Position numbers and translations under genes: made by a program. DNA of 64,000 nucleotides from positions 1 through 64,000 of the forward strand of contig JAKCPI010002063.1 in assembly GCA_023213315.1 (NCBI GenBank). The letters are read 5' to 3'. Shown here piece by piece: positions 23,101 through 38,100 of this stretch. Under the pieces are notes generated by a model, which did not search any database, was not told the origin of the DNA, and saw only the letters and a program-made list of their open reading frames with translations. Numbering within the stretch: the first letter of the stretch is position 1; every line of letters starts with the position of its first letter. Source of the DNA: Euborellia annulipes. Taxonomy: Eukaryota; Arthropoda; Insecta; Dermaptera; Anisolabididae.

Positions 23101-26100
23101 TTCGTGGAGACTTATTACCTGGCTGCACGCCATTAAGGTGCGCGTCTCGGGGTGCTAATTTTGGGAGCTTCCAGCGGCCACAATTTTGAAGCTATCGATC
23201 TCAAATTTTTTTTAAATTAAAGCTATTTAAAATATCTACAACTTATAGAAGCCCTTTTTTTAATTTTCGAAAAAATGAATTTTTTTTTTTAGATTAATCG
23301 TATTAAATAAAAGAGATTTTAAAAAAATCCGCTCTATAAGTTGTAGATAATTAAATTAGTAATCATTGTGTTAAAAAATAATTAATTTTTTACCCTTAAT
23401 TAATTAGCTGGAATCTTTAAAATGAAATGGAATAAATCCCTTGTATTCCCTATGGGAAAAACTAACGCCATCTCTTGCCGCCTCGAGTCAATCGTGTTTC
23501 AACGACTTTTCGAGACGCGCACCTTAAAACAATTTTTGAAACAAATTCTGGAATTTAAAAAGTGTAATTGTTTCGTATCTTGGACGGAAAATTAAAGAAG
23601 CAAGGACTTACAAGTCTCCAAAACACTTGAATATTATATGAAACTTAAGAATAATAATCTAGCTGATATATAAAAAAATAAAAAAATAAATATTATCAAT
23701 CATATAATTGAAATAGGCAGTGTTAATTCTATTTATTTTTCACATATAAATAGAATTATTTTTGTTTAAAAAATGAGAAATAAAATGCCGACTGAGGGGA
23801 GACCATTCAGGTTCGTCCGAGCTCAGGTTGGTTCAGTATCTATCCTATTGTAATCGACGTGATTGCTGGGGGAGATTCTTTCGAGCCAACGCGCAAGTGG
23901 ATACCTGGTGTCTGCGGAGATTGGTGGCTCCGGATGCGCATCAGGCGCAGCTGCTGGGGCAACCAGAGGCGCGCGATTTGCGTGCTTAAGCACCTAAAAG
24001 ATGCACACAATCAAAAAAGAAGAAGAGAAAAAAAAAAACAGCCATAGGAGTCATGGGAAGAATTATTTGAGGGGAGACTATCTGGCTTATTAAAACATAT
24101 ATTAATTGTGCTTTCTTGAAATAATTGTTTTTTCTTTGAAATATATTTCTTTAAAAAAGTTAGATATCTAGCCCTCAAAAAGAAGCAAAGGTGTGTGGTC
24201 TTGGAACCCCCGAACGAAGTTCCTCACGCCTTTTCTTCAACTCCGATTATAATTTAATAAAGACAGAGAAATCTCTAGAGCCTGTGGGGGTTGCTGTAAC
24301 GCTTTTTTGTTACGTTTCTGCCAATTCACCCTACCGCAAGACGCGTAAAAGAACTTCGTTCCAATAAATAGCAACACAATGCAATACCATATTCTGGAGC
24401 AGTGGTACTTAACCTTTTTACTGGCCGGTGTTACCCCTGAAGCTCTCACAAACTGTATTTTTATTTTTGATTTATTAACCACTAGATTAAGATTTTGTTT
24501 CTGTCGATATATTAGAATTAAATATGTAAAATTTATAACATGAGAAAATATTTATATTTTGATACCATGGCAATCATTTCACATATCTTTACTATGAAGT
24601 ACAAGAATAAAGTGTGCTTCAAACAATTTTCAAATATTTTAAAATTTAAAATATCTCTCTTTAAAGAGCATCTAAAAAATAGTTGATTTGTGAATTTTAA
24701 TCAAAATCGTTGGAGCGGATATTGAGAAAATCGAAAAAAGTGAAAAAGTGCTTCAGTAAAGTACTAGTACTTTTTGGCCGATTTTGTTCAAAAGCTTTGT
24801 TTCACGTCTAGCTCTTTTGTTCACAGACAGACAATTTTGTAGAACCCACTTTTTTGGGCTTAGTGGATCTCGACATCGGGGGATTTTTGACAGAAAACCA
24901 ATAAAATCTCTATATATTAGCATATTAATATATAGATAAGAGAAAGTAAAAATATATTTGCAAAGATTCAATTATTTCAAGAAACTTTTTATAAAATAAA
25001 AATTGAGCCAGAGGTTAAACTTAAAATGGAAAAAGAAGTTTTCTTAATTTTTTTTAAGGAAGGAAAATATAAAGAAGCATGTCTTGTGATTTAAAAAAAA
25101 TATAAATTTGAGTTTAAGAGGTAAAAAACACAAGCTTGTATTCGTTCTTAATTATTATTTAGAGTTGAACAATTATAATTTTAAACAAATTAATAATAAA
25201 GACGACTAAAAAGCCTTTGTTTTTAACATCTTTTGAATATATATCAGGGCTGGAGAGTCAGTATCGGCATATTTTTCTGCCTACACCCCAGCCCTGATAC
25301 GTATACATACATACAAATCGCCTTTGTGGAAACATCTAATTTTAAAAATATATCGCCAATAAAAATTTAATAAGCACGATATCTATACAATATATAAAGG
25401 GATTATTTTTTTAAGTAGCGTTTATTTTAAATACTTGAGATGTAATATGAAACAGCGTTTCGATGCAGACCAAGGACTTAGGGTAACACATTTTGACAAC
25501 TGTTATAAATTACTTTAAAAAATAGTCTAAAAATGTGTGTATATTCTAGAGAAAATAAACCAGAGTCATTTTTATCTTCCATCAATGATACTTATTATGC
25601 ATAAATCCCAGAATACCTAAACCAGTTCTTCATCAATCCAGTTAATCATTTCGTCTATGAAGATATAAACGAAATTCATCACCAAATTATTCTACTGTTG
25701 ATGAACTGGTTTAGGCAGTCTGAAATATGGTATAAGCTTAATAAGATTATTTTGTTGCCTATCGCCAGTTTTTTCAATTTATTTATTATTAATTAATGTG
25801 CCAGGACCAACGTTTTGGTCGCATATAGGACCATCCTCAAGATGGAGGATCCTATATGCCGACAATTCGGCCGCATATAGGACCATCCTCAAGATGGAGG
25901 ATCCTATATGCCGACGTTTTGGTCGCATATAGGACCATCCTCAAGATGGAGGATCCTATATGCCTACGTTTTGGCCGCATATAGGACCATCCTCAAGATG
26001 GAGGATCCTATATGCCTACGTTTTGGCCGCATATAGGACCATCCTCAAGATGGAGGATCCTATATGCCTACGTTTCGGCCGCATATAAGACCATCCTCAA

Positions 26101-29100
26101 AATGGAGGACCCTATATGCGACCGAAACGTCGGCCGTGGCACACATTAATTAATAATAAATAAATTGAAAAAACTACTAGCTGCTTGGTCATTGGAGAAA
26201 TCCAGAAACCTTTAATCTATATATTATTTTACCCATTTTCACTAAAAAAAATTATCGTCGTACGCCCTAAAAGTTGCTAATTGGCTAGAAAATGAAAATG
26301 GAACGTTTTAACTAAATTGAATAATCTATTCTATCGGAACCTCATTGAGGTTGAAATTTTAAAAAGTGCGATTTTATCGCATTTTTCACTTGGTAAAATT
26401 AAAGACAAATAATAAATAAGATCTCCCTCTTATTCCCCCTTAGTTACGCCCCAGGCCCTTCCTTCATATCTACAACAGTCACTCTCTTCTAAATTATTCC
26501 TATTTATTTCAATTGAATGGTAGCTAATTCAATTGAAATAAGTTTTCCCGCTTGGGACGGGAAGCGAACTCCTAACCTGACCCCTGGCATAAGAGGAGAA
26601 ATCTCTACCACTGTGCAGGGTCCAGAGGTTTAAATACCGGTACTAGAATATAGAAGATGAAATGAGGCTGGTTATTTATTTCTCTGTTCTTCTGAATATT
26701 TTTGTTTAAAAAATAAAGATTTGGACACAAAATAAAGGCAAAAAATTAATTTGGAAAAAATTGAATGAAAGATTTAAAAAGTCCTTGAAGTTTTTAGATC
26801 TAAAAAGAAGAATTTTTGAAAAGTTAGAATTGGCAACTAAGAGAGATGCGCAAAGCAGCAAGTTAAGGCTTAAGTCGTTAGCATTACTCCTGTTTTTAAG
26901 TGCATTCACTTCAATTTAACTCTGTAGATACAAAATAAAAACAATTAGATAAAATGTCCTTCTTTTTCCATTTTTTAAAATCTAATTAAATGAATCTGAT
27001 AAAATGCTACTATTTTTAACGAAACTTAAAAAAATAATGTTAAAACATAAAAATACATAAAATTATTTGATTTTACATATAATTACTAAAATAAAATTAG
27101 ATGCTTCTAGATAATAGGCTAATTTCAAAGCTACAAAAAAAAAAATAGAAAATTTAGAAAATTGCCATTCAATCAAACTATTATTGCTTAAATTTAGTGT
27201 AATAAATACGTATATATATATCCAACAAGACATTCTCTCTAATCACTGTTAATTACTCGACAGGCTAATTATTACCTAAAACCTAACATAAACAGACAAA
27301 AAAAAAACTTAAAATATGGGCGTGAGTAGGCATAGCAAAATTAGGATTCGTGACTTTTTTTTGTATTTAGGGTATTGGTGGTATTTCTGGTGGGAAGAAA
27401 TAAAGCAACGGCTGACCTTAATGAGCGCCTTTAACACGTTATCTGGCATATGATCCTGGATCATAACAGGTGAAATGAGCACTTCGTCAAAATCCGTATT
27501 GTTTGCCCAAATGGCTTGGTAGACTGGCTCTCGTTTTGATATCATTTTGCTAAATCAGAGAAAAAATTATTATTAAAAACATTTTTAATATAAATTGAAA
27601 ACTTGTTTTTATATTAAATTAAACTTTCACTGGGTATATTTTTAAATAAAAGAATAATCCCTTCTATATTTTCAACAGACGTCAGACCGTGTGACGGGCC
27701 TTCCTTCTCGGTTGCAGAAAAACCCATGAATGGCAACTAAGAAAGAATCTCGGTTATATATCCAGTGAATGTTAAATTTTTCACATTAACATGTAAAAAA
27801 AATTTTTTTTTTGTATCTAAAATAAAATTTACTCTGTATTAATTCGATGATGGCGCACAATATGGATTATGCGTCCAGGTGGATATAAAGGCTGATGTAA
27901 AGAAAGTGCGATCCCATGTTCTGTTGGATGTTGAACTGGGGCTCCGCGTCGAGCTTCTTGTTTATCACGTAAATATTCATTAAGGGCAGTATCGTGAGCA
28001 TGTGTGAGTTGAGGACCGCAACCGCAACAGACGACGCTACACATGATCGTCTTCCACTATATTTAAAAAAAAATATATATATATTCATTAATGTGTATAA
28101 AAAATTTTAATAGACAAATAAGTATAAATGGTTTTAAAAAAATTTCCTTCTCTTTATTAAATCTTTTGTGATTTGTATTATTATTATTATAATGGGAGTT
28201 TTTAATTATAGAGCACATTTTGTTATTAATTAATTATTTATTAAAAATATAAATACTGTACAACGTTTCGACTGCTTATTATATTAAAAAGTATCACATC
28301 CTGATAGTGTTTTTTTTTATTAATAAATAAATATTATATTCTCTGCGATTAAAGTATATGATTTTGTTTACAAGTGTGCAAGGAATTGTCATTAAATCAC
28401 CACATTTTTTGTTTATGCAAAATATTTAGAAACAGTAATGCATAAGTGTTTTAAGTAATTTATCCGCGACATCGAATTTTTGACACGATCGCAATATTAT
28501 ATTGACATTGTGAAAAAGTTATCTGCACCAAACGCCAATGTTATCTGGTGGATTTAGATTTTCTCGTCAAATTTATTAGAAAAGTAGAAAATTAAAACTT
28601 ATCCGTAATAATATTGAGATGATGGCTGAACTATTAGCAGGATGGCTGAACTATGAGTAGGTTGGTAGCAGGAAAGAAATCAGACAAAAATTTAATCAGA
28701 TAGAAATTGATTAAATTTTTGTCTGATTTCTTTCCTGGCTGCCATCCTACTCATATCTGTTAAAACTTATTATATTTTCAAATAGTTGTGCAATGATATT
28801 ACAATCCAAATTATTTGTTACAATATTATTTGGACCAATTTTTGTTCACTGTCCCATCTCTCCCCTTCATGAGGAACTCATGGGACAAAAACATACACTT
28901 TTAAATCCAAAAATTTGAAATTAGATTAACAAGTTATTGGTTCAAGTTTTGTTTTACAAAATGTACATGACTAATTGTTTGGAATACCTAGTCCAAACAT
29001 AAAAATGTTATCACCTAAAAGGTACAATCATGATAATGTAAAAACTGTCCCGTCTCTCACACTTCCCCTACTTGAAAACGACTGCAGAATAAGTAAATCG

Positions 29101-32100
29101 AAACGTTGTGTAGTATTTATATTTTTAATAATTAATCCAAAATGTGGACTACACTTAAAAACTCCCATATTACTAATTTCTTCCCTTTATTTCCTAAATT
29201 CGTATTTTCATGGTGTTAATAAAAAATTAATTTCTTTACCTTAGGATCTTTGCTACGTTTTATCGTGTTTATTAAATCAGCACGAAGTGATTCCATTTGA
29301 TGGAGTCCAATTCGAGGCACAACGTCTTTTCCAAGCACCACAGAAGTAATAAATTGCTTTGTGTATTCGACAGCAGGCATACTAAAAATATTTTAAAAGA
29401 AAGTGATTAATTAAAAATATGATCTAGCGTGTTTTCAAGAGCATGCAAAAAAATACTAATCATTTATTTGCTGGTGGAATATGTCCGCAAATTTATTTAA
29501 TTATTTAACACTGTGCTTCTTTTATAATACAAGACGAGTATTTAAATAAAAACTACCTTAATAAACCTCCAGGAGGTGAGTAAGAGTAGCACTGTAGACC
29601 TGGATACTGGTCTTTCATGAGTATTGCTAGGATTGCAGCTGTGCCTGCACCAAGAGAATGGCCAACGAGAACCAGCTCGAAATCTCCTGTTCCTCTATCC
29701 AGGTCTAAATTAAAAGCTTGGGCAAGAATTCCTTCTTCATGAAGTTTTATTCGGATATATTCAGCGGCGTGTACCATACCCTAAATCAAGAACGGCTGGT
29801 ATTTTTAATAAAATAAAAGAAACAGTTCATTTTTTCTATTATAGAAGTATGATATAATATGGAATAAAGAAAAGTAGATAGTTTAGTAAAGGGGTTGGAG
29901 AATAGTAACCAGCAAATTTATCGCTCCACCTGACGTCCTTTTATTTGGCAGATATTTCGATGCGTAGGACACACATCATCTTCAGTGCCGCGAGGATATA
30001 GTAGGTGGGCTTAGTCCTCGCGGCACTGAAGATGATGTGTGTCTTACGCATCGAAATATCTGCCAAATAAAAGGACGTCAGGTGGAGCGATAAATTTGCT
30101 GGTTACTATTCTCCAAACCCTTTACTCTACTCATCCCAGCCTACTATTCAATCTAAGTAGATAGTTTATTTCTGTCTGACATACAGGGTGAGGCATAATA
30201 AAGAACGATTTTTAAAAGCCTGTGAAGTAAAAACGCTTCGTTAAAAAACATTTTTTTATATCATAATCTTAAAATACGTGAAAAAGCACTTTCTGCAATA
30301 GTAAAACATCGGTTATTTTTTGAAGATAACCTCGGCAAGATGGCGTCTGTTTAGACGCACACATTCCTCCAGCCGGACATTGCGCAGCATTGCCAGTGGG
30401 ATTTGAACAACTTCCTGTCGGATCCGCTCTTTCAGGGGTTCAATTGTTCGAGGAGGGTTATCTTAGTAAACTTTGGTTTTCAGATAACCCCACAAGAAAA
30501 AGCCACATGTTGAGAGGTCCAGTGAACGAGAGGGCCATGCAATATCCCCATTTCGGGAGATCACATGATTTGAAAACAAAATATTGACAATATTCATGCT
30601 TACTCGAGTAGTGTGAGGTTGCTCCGTCCTGCTGGAAAAACGTCTCATCGTTCACTTCATAGTGTGCAATATGTGGAGTAAAAGTTTCTGACGCATCTTG
30701 ATTCGTGCAATGAAAGTGCGTCTAAACGGATGCCATCTTACCGGAATTAACTTCAAAAAATAACCGAGGTTTTACTATTGCAGAAAATTCTTTTTCATGT
30801 ATTTTAAGATTATGATATAAAAAGATTGTTTTAACGAAGTGTTTTTACTTTTTAAAAATCGCTCTTTATTATGCCTCACCCTGTACTAACCCAGCAGAGA
30901 GTTTCTGAACAAGTGGTGCTATTGAGTTTCTACTTTTTCAACATTCATTCAAAATATAAATATGATTAATTTTTGATAATAATTTTATTTATGATAATAT
31001 CAAAATTAAAAAGAATTTGTTTGTTTACTTTCTGTATTATAAATAGAAGTCAAATTTTCTATTCTTTAACAAAAAAACTGTCAATAATTATTTTTTCATT
31101 GTTTATAAAATCAAAATTTGATTAATTGAATTTTGATATTATTATAAATAATCTTTATCAAAAATTGATTCGATTCATATTTTGAATGAATTTTTTATAC
31201 TAAATAGAACCAATTGGAATAGATAATTGTCGAATAAGTAAAAATTCAATAGCATTTTAGATTTTTAGACTTTTAAAGTTATCATTAATAAATATTTATT
31301 TCCAGAAATTTTCTGGTTAGACCTAAATAAATATACATTTCCTTCTAATTAACTACTAACACTGTTATTATTAAATTATATATTTTTCATTTTGATTAAC
31401 GTAGAAATATACATTAAAAAAAAAAAAAAAAAAAAACAAATTTCATTGTTTTTATTTATAAATTATTCCCTTTAATAATGGGGCTCGAAAAAAAAGTTGC
31501 GGGGGCCCTGCTAAAATACATTTCGCAACTCCTCAAAATAGAAATCGCTTTCTTTATATATTCATATAAATTAGGCTATATTACTTGTCTATTATCAGAC
31601 ATCTATTGACATTCAAAACATAGACAAATAAGAGAAAGTAAAAATAAATGTTTTCCTTTTTATTTATTTTGATTAACATATTTCCTTCTTAAAGAAAGAA
31701 AATATTTATTTATGGAATAAAATATAATTTTATCATTACAAAAAAAAAAATCTAAAATGGTACCTTATGTCCTAACCAATCATCTTTTGGAGGATTTAAA
31801 GGAAGTACTTCACTTTCAGCGTTTAGGTCCGTCACGACATCCTAAAAAATATTTTTATAATTAATTAAGAAAATATATTTATAATTTTATTTGTATGCAG
31901 GTGGGCTTAAAATTATTTTTATACCTAAGGTTTAGGTTCTTAATGATATAACTCAGATAAAATTAAAAAGAAAAACCTTCATGGAAAGCGTTCCTCGAAT
32001 GCTTATGACAACTTTTCGTCTCGTATAATCGACGGCGACGAAGAATGGCGTTTTTCCTACATCTACATGATACGTGGCATAAACTATATGTATATCTCCA

Positions 32101-35100
32101 TGTTCGACCATTTTGCGTAAAGCAGCATAATTACATTGGCAACAATTATCTTCAACAATCACAGCAGTATCCTTGGCACAAAGACAGGGAAGACATCCGA
32201 GCCTAAAAAAATATAAATTTATTATCTTATTGATTTCATGAATTAAAAGAGAAAAGTATTTTTTAATATCTTTAAATTAAATAGGTTCTTTATAGATATA
32301 TGTATATAGGATATACACATATATACAAAATAAAGTTTTTTTATTATACAAAATATAGTTTTTTAATTTCTCCCTTTTAACTAGCATTCAGGTCATTTTC
32401 TAAAAACAGACGTTAAACTTTAACATCATGAATTGGGTGTTAAAAAGTAAAGTAATAACATCAGCGTTAAAAAATAATATTCCTAAATTTTAACAGCGAC
32501 CTTAACATTTTACTTTTTAGCACCAGGTATTAACTCCATATGAAGATAGCTATGTTTTCTGTTTATTCGTGGTTTTACACCCTTCGATAACCTCTAGCAC
32601 ATGCGCATTACTAACTTTCTATAATATTGTCCTAATTTTCGTGTGAGTGATTGTATATTTTAAAATTAGATTTACACCTGCACTTGATGAAGAATATTTT
32701 TTTTTTAGACTGGCACTTGAAATAGTATGTCAATATATACTGTAGTTTAAGATAAATAAATGATCGTTGATATAACAGCGGCATAGCCACCATGAAAGTT
32801 AAATGTTCCTGGTTCGAGTCCGGGATGTCCCAAACATGCTCAGACAAAAATCATCTCGCATTTGTTTATCTTAAATTATTTAAATATCTTAATTTAAAAG
32901 TATCATGGTAAAAAAGAAAGCAACCTGAGATGAGAGCACATATGGCAGATGCCGGTGGCAGAGTGAGTCATGAGGTACATGGGCCAACCATAAGCTCCGA
33001 GAGCATAGTGCATGTAATAGATGACACTTCGAAAGTGTTCGAGGTGGGACGGCTGGTTAAGTGCGAGGAAACGAGTGTGCGAAGTGACTGGGACACCCGA
33101 AAGGTACTGGAACGTATCATTCGTGTGCTGAAAACAGAAATGACAAATTATTAGATATTATATTTAATGTCAACCATTTATTTTTTGAAATTTAATTTAG
33201 GATAAATAAAGAACTTGATTAAATGTATTTTTTCATTCTTTATTTGTGTATATTTTAGTCTTAAGGGAGTGATGTACCAACTCATTTATTTATTAGCTTA
33301 ATTACATCGTCTTTTACATTAAACTCGTTGGTATGTTAATTTTTTTTTTTGAATTATTAAATTTGAATTATAAAAGAAGCTGACAGACGCCGAGTGGTGG
33401 ACCGAAGAACTGTCAGAGCTAAGAAATAAAGTTCGTAAAAGCTTCAATGGAATCAAGCGTAACGAAAATTGGCAAGAATATAGCAGGGCGCTTACTGCAT
33501 ATAACATAGCAATCAGGTCAGCAGAAGAAGAAGCGCAGAAGCTTTAGAAATTATGAAAGCATGGCCTTCACCTCGCAGATTACCAGAATACATAAAGCCA
33601 TGGCCAAAAATAAAGTAGAGGAAAACCCAAAGAAATTGGATGGCAGATTTACGAAAGACGAGAACCAGAGAGCTCGTCTTCTGTTGGAGACTCACTTTTC
33701 TGGAAGCCAGGATCAGAATGTGGAAGGAATATAAAAAAAAGACTTCTACACACAGAATGGAGGATAGCCTCAGAAATCTGTACAGTTAGATTTAAAAGAG
33801 ACTACACTCTGCATCGTATAAGATGGTGAAGGCTCTTGAGAGAAGAGTAAATACCATTGTTTCAACATGGGTGGCAGAACTGCTAAGAACAAGACTGGGA
33901 CAAAACACCATCACGATCGAGAGTATAAGGGGCTATCCATAAGGAGGAGTATTGTCTTCGTTCTTTGGAGTCTAGTTATAGAAGAACTATTAGAAGAACT
34001 AAAGAACCATGGCATTTTGACAGTCAGGATACCCCTATATGACTATACTGTCATAATTGCCAAGGGAAAGTTAGAGGAAACATTTTGAGATATACAATAG
34101 TACAAAGTGGTTTGAAAATAACTCAAATCCATCAACTTTAAATTATAAATATAGTAATTCAAAAATGAGAAATTTACTAAAAAAATTTGCCTAACTAATA
34201 AATATTATTTTCTATATTGTTTGAAACAGTGGACGATTTAAAACCGTGAATCCTCCAGTGCTTTGAAATGTTTTTCTTAAATCAGTGAAAAATTCAAGGA
34301 AAATTTAACAATTCAACTAATAAAGTGGTTATTTAAATGCATTAATAAGCTATTCATTTAAATCTGCCATTACAAGCTATCAGAATTATATAAAGAGGAT
34401 TGGCGATGGCAAAGAATGGTTTTGTTTCACCAGCATGCGCAGTGACTGCTACTCAGATCCATCACAGGATGGTCCTTCAAAGACAAAAAATCGGGGTGAG
34501 ACCCCATCGGCTTGCTCGTATACTCTAAAAATACAACATAGCAAATTTCATCAATCCTAAACTCGTACTTCGTATGCGAAAAGGTAGAAATGGAATTACT
34601 TTTATTTAGGTTAAATAAATAAGATTACCTGGCGCACTATTGATTCTCTTTCAAATTTTTGATAATGGCGTAAGAGAACGAGTCCAGCTACAACATCGGA
34701 TGGTACCACATCCAAGTCACGAAAAAAATCCGATAATATCCGTGCAATATCGGCGAAACTATTCTGGAAGTGAAAAAAGAAAATATTATTAAAAACTCAA
34801 CATGTTCAAAGAGAACACGAGGAATAAATTTATTCATTCTGTTGATGTATTCACATATTCATACAAGGAAAAAAAATTTGTTTTGATGTCATGGATGAGT
34901 AGCAGTCTCAATGTTTGTGATATCCGCAACTCTCACAACTCATCTTTAAGAAATTAAATGGCAAATTATAATTTTTTCTATTATATTTATTTTTATTGGT
35001 AGAGCCCTGTAAAACTTTTTTGTTAAACAATTTTAAAAATCTGGTGGGACTGGTCGAAAATCGACCGTCAAAAATCGATTTTTCCAAAACACTGAATCGA

Positions 35101-38100
35101 TTCGAGTTTGAATCGAAAATCGATTCGACCAACCCTCCACTTCTTAATTTTAAAAAAATAGGGGTTTATTTAGTTATAAATTTAAATTAAAAAACAATTT
35201 TAAAAAACAAAACAACACCTTCTGCTGAAAATCGATTTTCGATTAAAATCGAATACTCGAGGTCAACCATCTTATCCCTTGGATTTATCAACAAATTTTT
35301 TCAAAATTAATATTATTTAAACAATAATTAATACAATTCATCTTAAGAATATTGTAATTTTTAATTAAATATGCAACATTACCCTATTTCGGTCAGAATT
35401 CGGCATACAACAAAAGAGTAATCTACATCGATGATCCCAACTATTTTGATAAGCTCGTAATACTTTTCTAAAACAAAAGAAATTTTAATTAGAAACAAGT
35501 TAATGTTTATTTATATGTTAAAAGGTTATTGAATAATAAATTTGAGGAGATAATTGTTATTATATCGTAATACGATATGGAATAATTTTTCAAACACATA
35601 AATATGCAAAATGATTGAAAAAGTAAGTAAATGAGAAAAAACTAAGCAATGAGAATGAAAAATAAATTATCTAAACGACAAAATATAAGAGGAAAAAAAT
35701 GGAAAAATAGTGTTATGCTGGAAAATTTTTAAATATTTTAATAAAAGAGTCTAGAGAGATTCAATAACTCAAAGTAAGCGTCTAGACGAGAAAGTTCGGA
35801 TTCTTTCTCATGAGAAATAAATTAATATCGGCAGTTATCATTCAAATATCGTAGAGGAAAAAACACATGAAACTTCCCAGTGAATTATCTTTAGTAAAAG
35901 GGATATTGATGCCAAAATATATAATTTAAATGAATTATTTTTAGAGATATTTAACAGACAGAGTCTTAAAAATAAGACTCCAACTCCCTGAATCAAAGAA
36001 GATATTAGGCAACTAAGAGGGAACGGAATTTACTGACAAGACGGACACTCAGAACGGACGGGAATTGCATTTAAGGTTCAGGATGGCAAGAAATAGAGTA
36101 ACTAATGCCATAAGAGATAGAAAAATGCTTTATTTTAATCGGCTGTTTGGGAATGATAATGGAAAGAGAAATGTTTCCACTCTATGGCGCGAAATATCCA
36201 AACTAGTTCTAACAAAGAAATATGAGATTTCAACTTCGTAGCTCATTTTCTGCATCCTTTATTTTGAACAGACATTTTGTGGGACCCAAATTTTGGACTC
36301 AGGGGCCTCAAAACGAGTATTTCCATTAAAATCTCGACATCGAATTTTTGACATGAATCGAGAAAGTAAAAAATAGAACTAATTTAAATTAGAATATAAA
36401 AGCGGACCTTTGTCTCCAGTTCCTGTGAGCTGTGGCACTTCGCCTATACTGGAACCTTGATTCTCCCTCTCGCATAGATCTCTGGAATTTCTTCATTTTT
36501 ACCCAAGAGCGGCCAGCCGCGTCAAATGTGCACCAGACAGTCATAGCCACACTTAAAAGGATGATTCCACTGCAAATAACCATTCCTGGAAATTAAGAAA
36601 AGCCTTATATTCAAGGGAAATCAACGTTATTCAGCAAAATAAACATATATGTAGGCCTATATTTCGATCCGATTATTTAAAGCGGAGCCACACCATCTAT
36701 GAATACCTTTCAACGTTGGACGTTTATTGCATTGTGAAGCTGAACTTTGAATGATGAGCTTCCAATATCAACTTCATTGAAACATGTTCCAAAATTCGGA
36801 ACACCCGAATAATTGAAAAGACAAACTATCACATGCCAAATCTACGATTGTGCTTCGTGTATCTATTTGGCCGAAAATTTGACGCTTGATATTGGAATCT
36901 CTTCGTTCAAAGGACGTCATTTGCGGGAACATTCGCCCCTTCTTCCCCATCTCCAAGATTAAAAAAAAAAGGATTATATAAATTTTATAAGATACTAAAG
37001 CTTCATATTAGAAGCTTTTCTTTTTTAAGTATGAAAGAGGAGGGGGATAAATATAAAATAGATATAGATATAAAATTTTATTTATAATAAAATTACATTT
37101 TGTGTGCAATAAATTTGATAAATTCTTCCCTTAGAGACGATGCCCTTTGATACGTTCCTACTTCAAAAAATAAATTAATTTTTTTTTTCCTTTAAATGTA
37201 CTGTATATCGATAAGAAAAAAAAATAATTAAGAACATGTATAAAATTAATTTTGCGGTTAGGTTATTATAAAAAATTCCCAGCTATACTTATGAATAATA
37301 TTTTTTATCAATTATTATCATTTATAAAAAAAGAAAACCAAAGTTCAATGTGATTCATTACGATAGCTTAAAAAATGGAAATTTTTTTATTGCACATTCT
37401 GCCACCAGACGATAGGAGAAGATTGTCTGTCATAGGAGAATTTCATTTTTAATTTTTTCCTTTTTTGGGTTTTAAGCAATCAGTTCTAGTTTGCTCTACT
37501 ACGTTAATAACTCGTGCCCATATTAAATTAGAGATAAATCGAAATTCGACTTCAGGGACATCATTTCAGTTTTTGCTTGGGGGGGGGGGGGGGAGTGGCA
37601 AAATTTTTTTCCCTTCCCGTGCTCCTTAATTTATATATAAATATAAATACCAGTTTCTTTTTCTCTCTTTAATTCATTCTTCCTTTATTTCCATGACCTC
37701 CCGTGATTGGAACAAGCTCCCTGCGTCTATCTTCCCCAAAACCTAGACAATCTTCAGACTTTCAAGTCTAACACTCAACAGGCATCTTCTCAGTTCCCGC
37801 AGTGAGTTTCCCTTATGCTTCGCTTTGTTTTTATTTTCTTCTTGGCTGCATGTGACTATTGGTCATTATAGGTCTTCGGACCTTATGCACCCATTCCAAA
37901 AAAAAAAAAAAATAAGAAAATACAGCTTTATTTTTTCTTTCACCCCTACAATTTATTTGCAAATATTTCGGCTCCTAGTACACGGGCCATTTTTAGTGCA
38001 TATCTGTGAAATTTAGACAATAAATTTATTCTTTTTTACATTATACAATTTAAAAGTCCAGTGTCTGGACGTTCTACGCCACTATATGATCTAATTAACA

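Larger units (their letters stand above)
29872..30168. mobile_element. Foldback retroelement end with two hammerhead-like motifs, 14-bp TSD
   Basis: AAGTAGATAGTTTA stands at 29872-29885 and again at 30155-30168, a perfect 14 bp direct repeat of the size made by target-primed retroelements. Between them are inverted arms (GGTTGGAGAATAGTAACCAG, AATTTATCGCTCCACCTGAC, TTTGGCAGATATTTCGATGC, ACACATCATCTTCAGTGCC), each carrying one hammerhead-like motif. This arrangement fits the inverted terminal repeats of a Penelope-like element without a coding body. Confidence 0.7.

Noticed and set aside
25820..26120. Regular repeats suggesting a CRISPR array
   Set aside because: The units are contiguous 52 bp palindromes with nearly constant linkers and no unique spacers, in an intron-rich animal genome.
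35996..36056. Possible extra lipase exon
   Set aside because: The protein similarity is to a plus-strand LINE linker, and the lipase phases already join exon 3 to exon 4 exactly.
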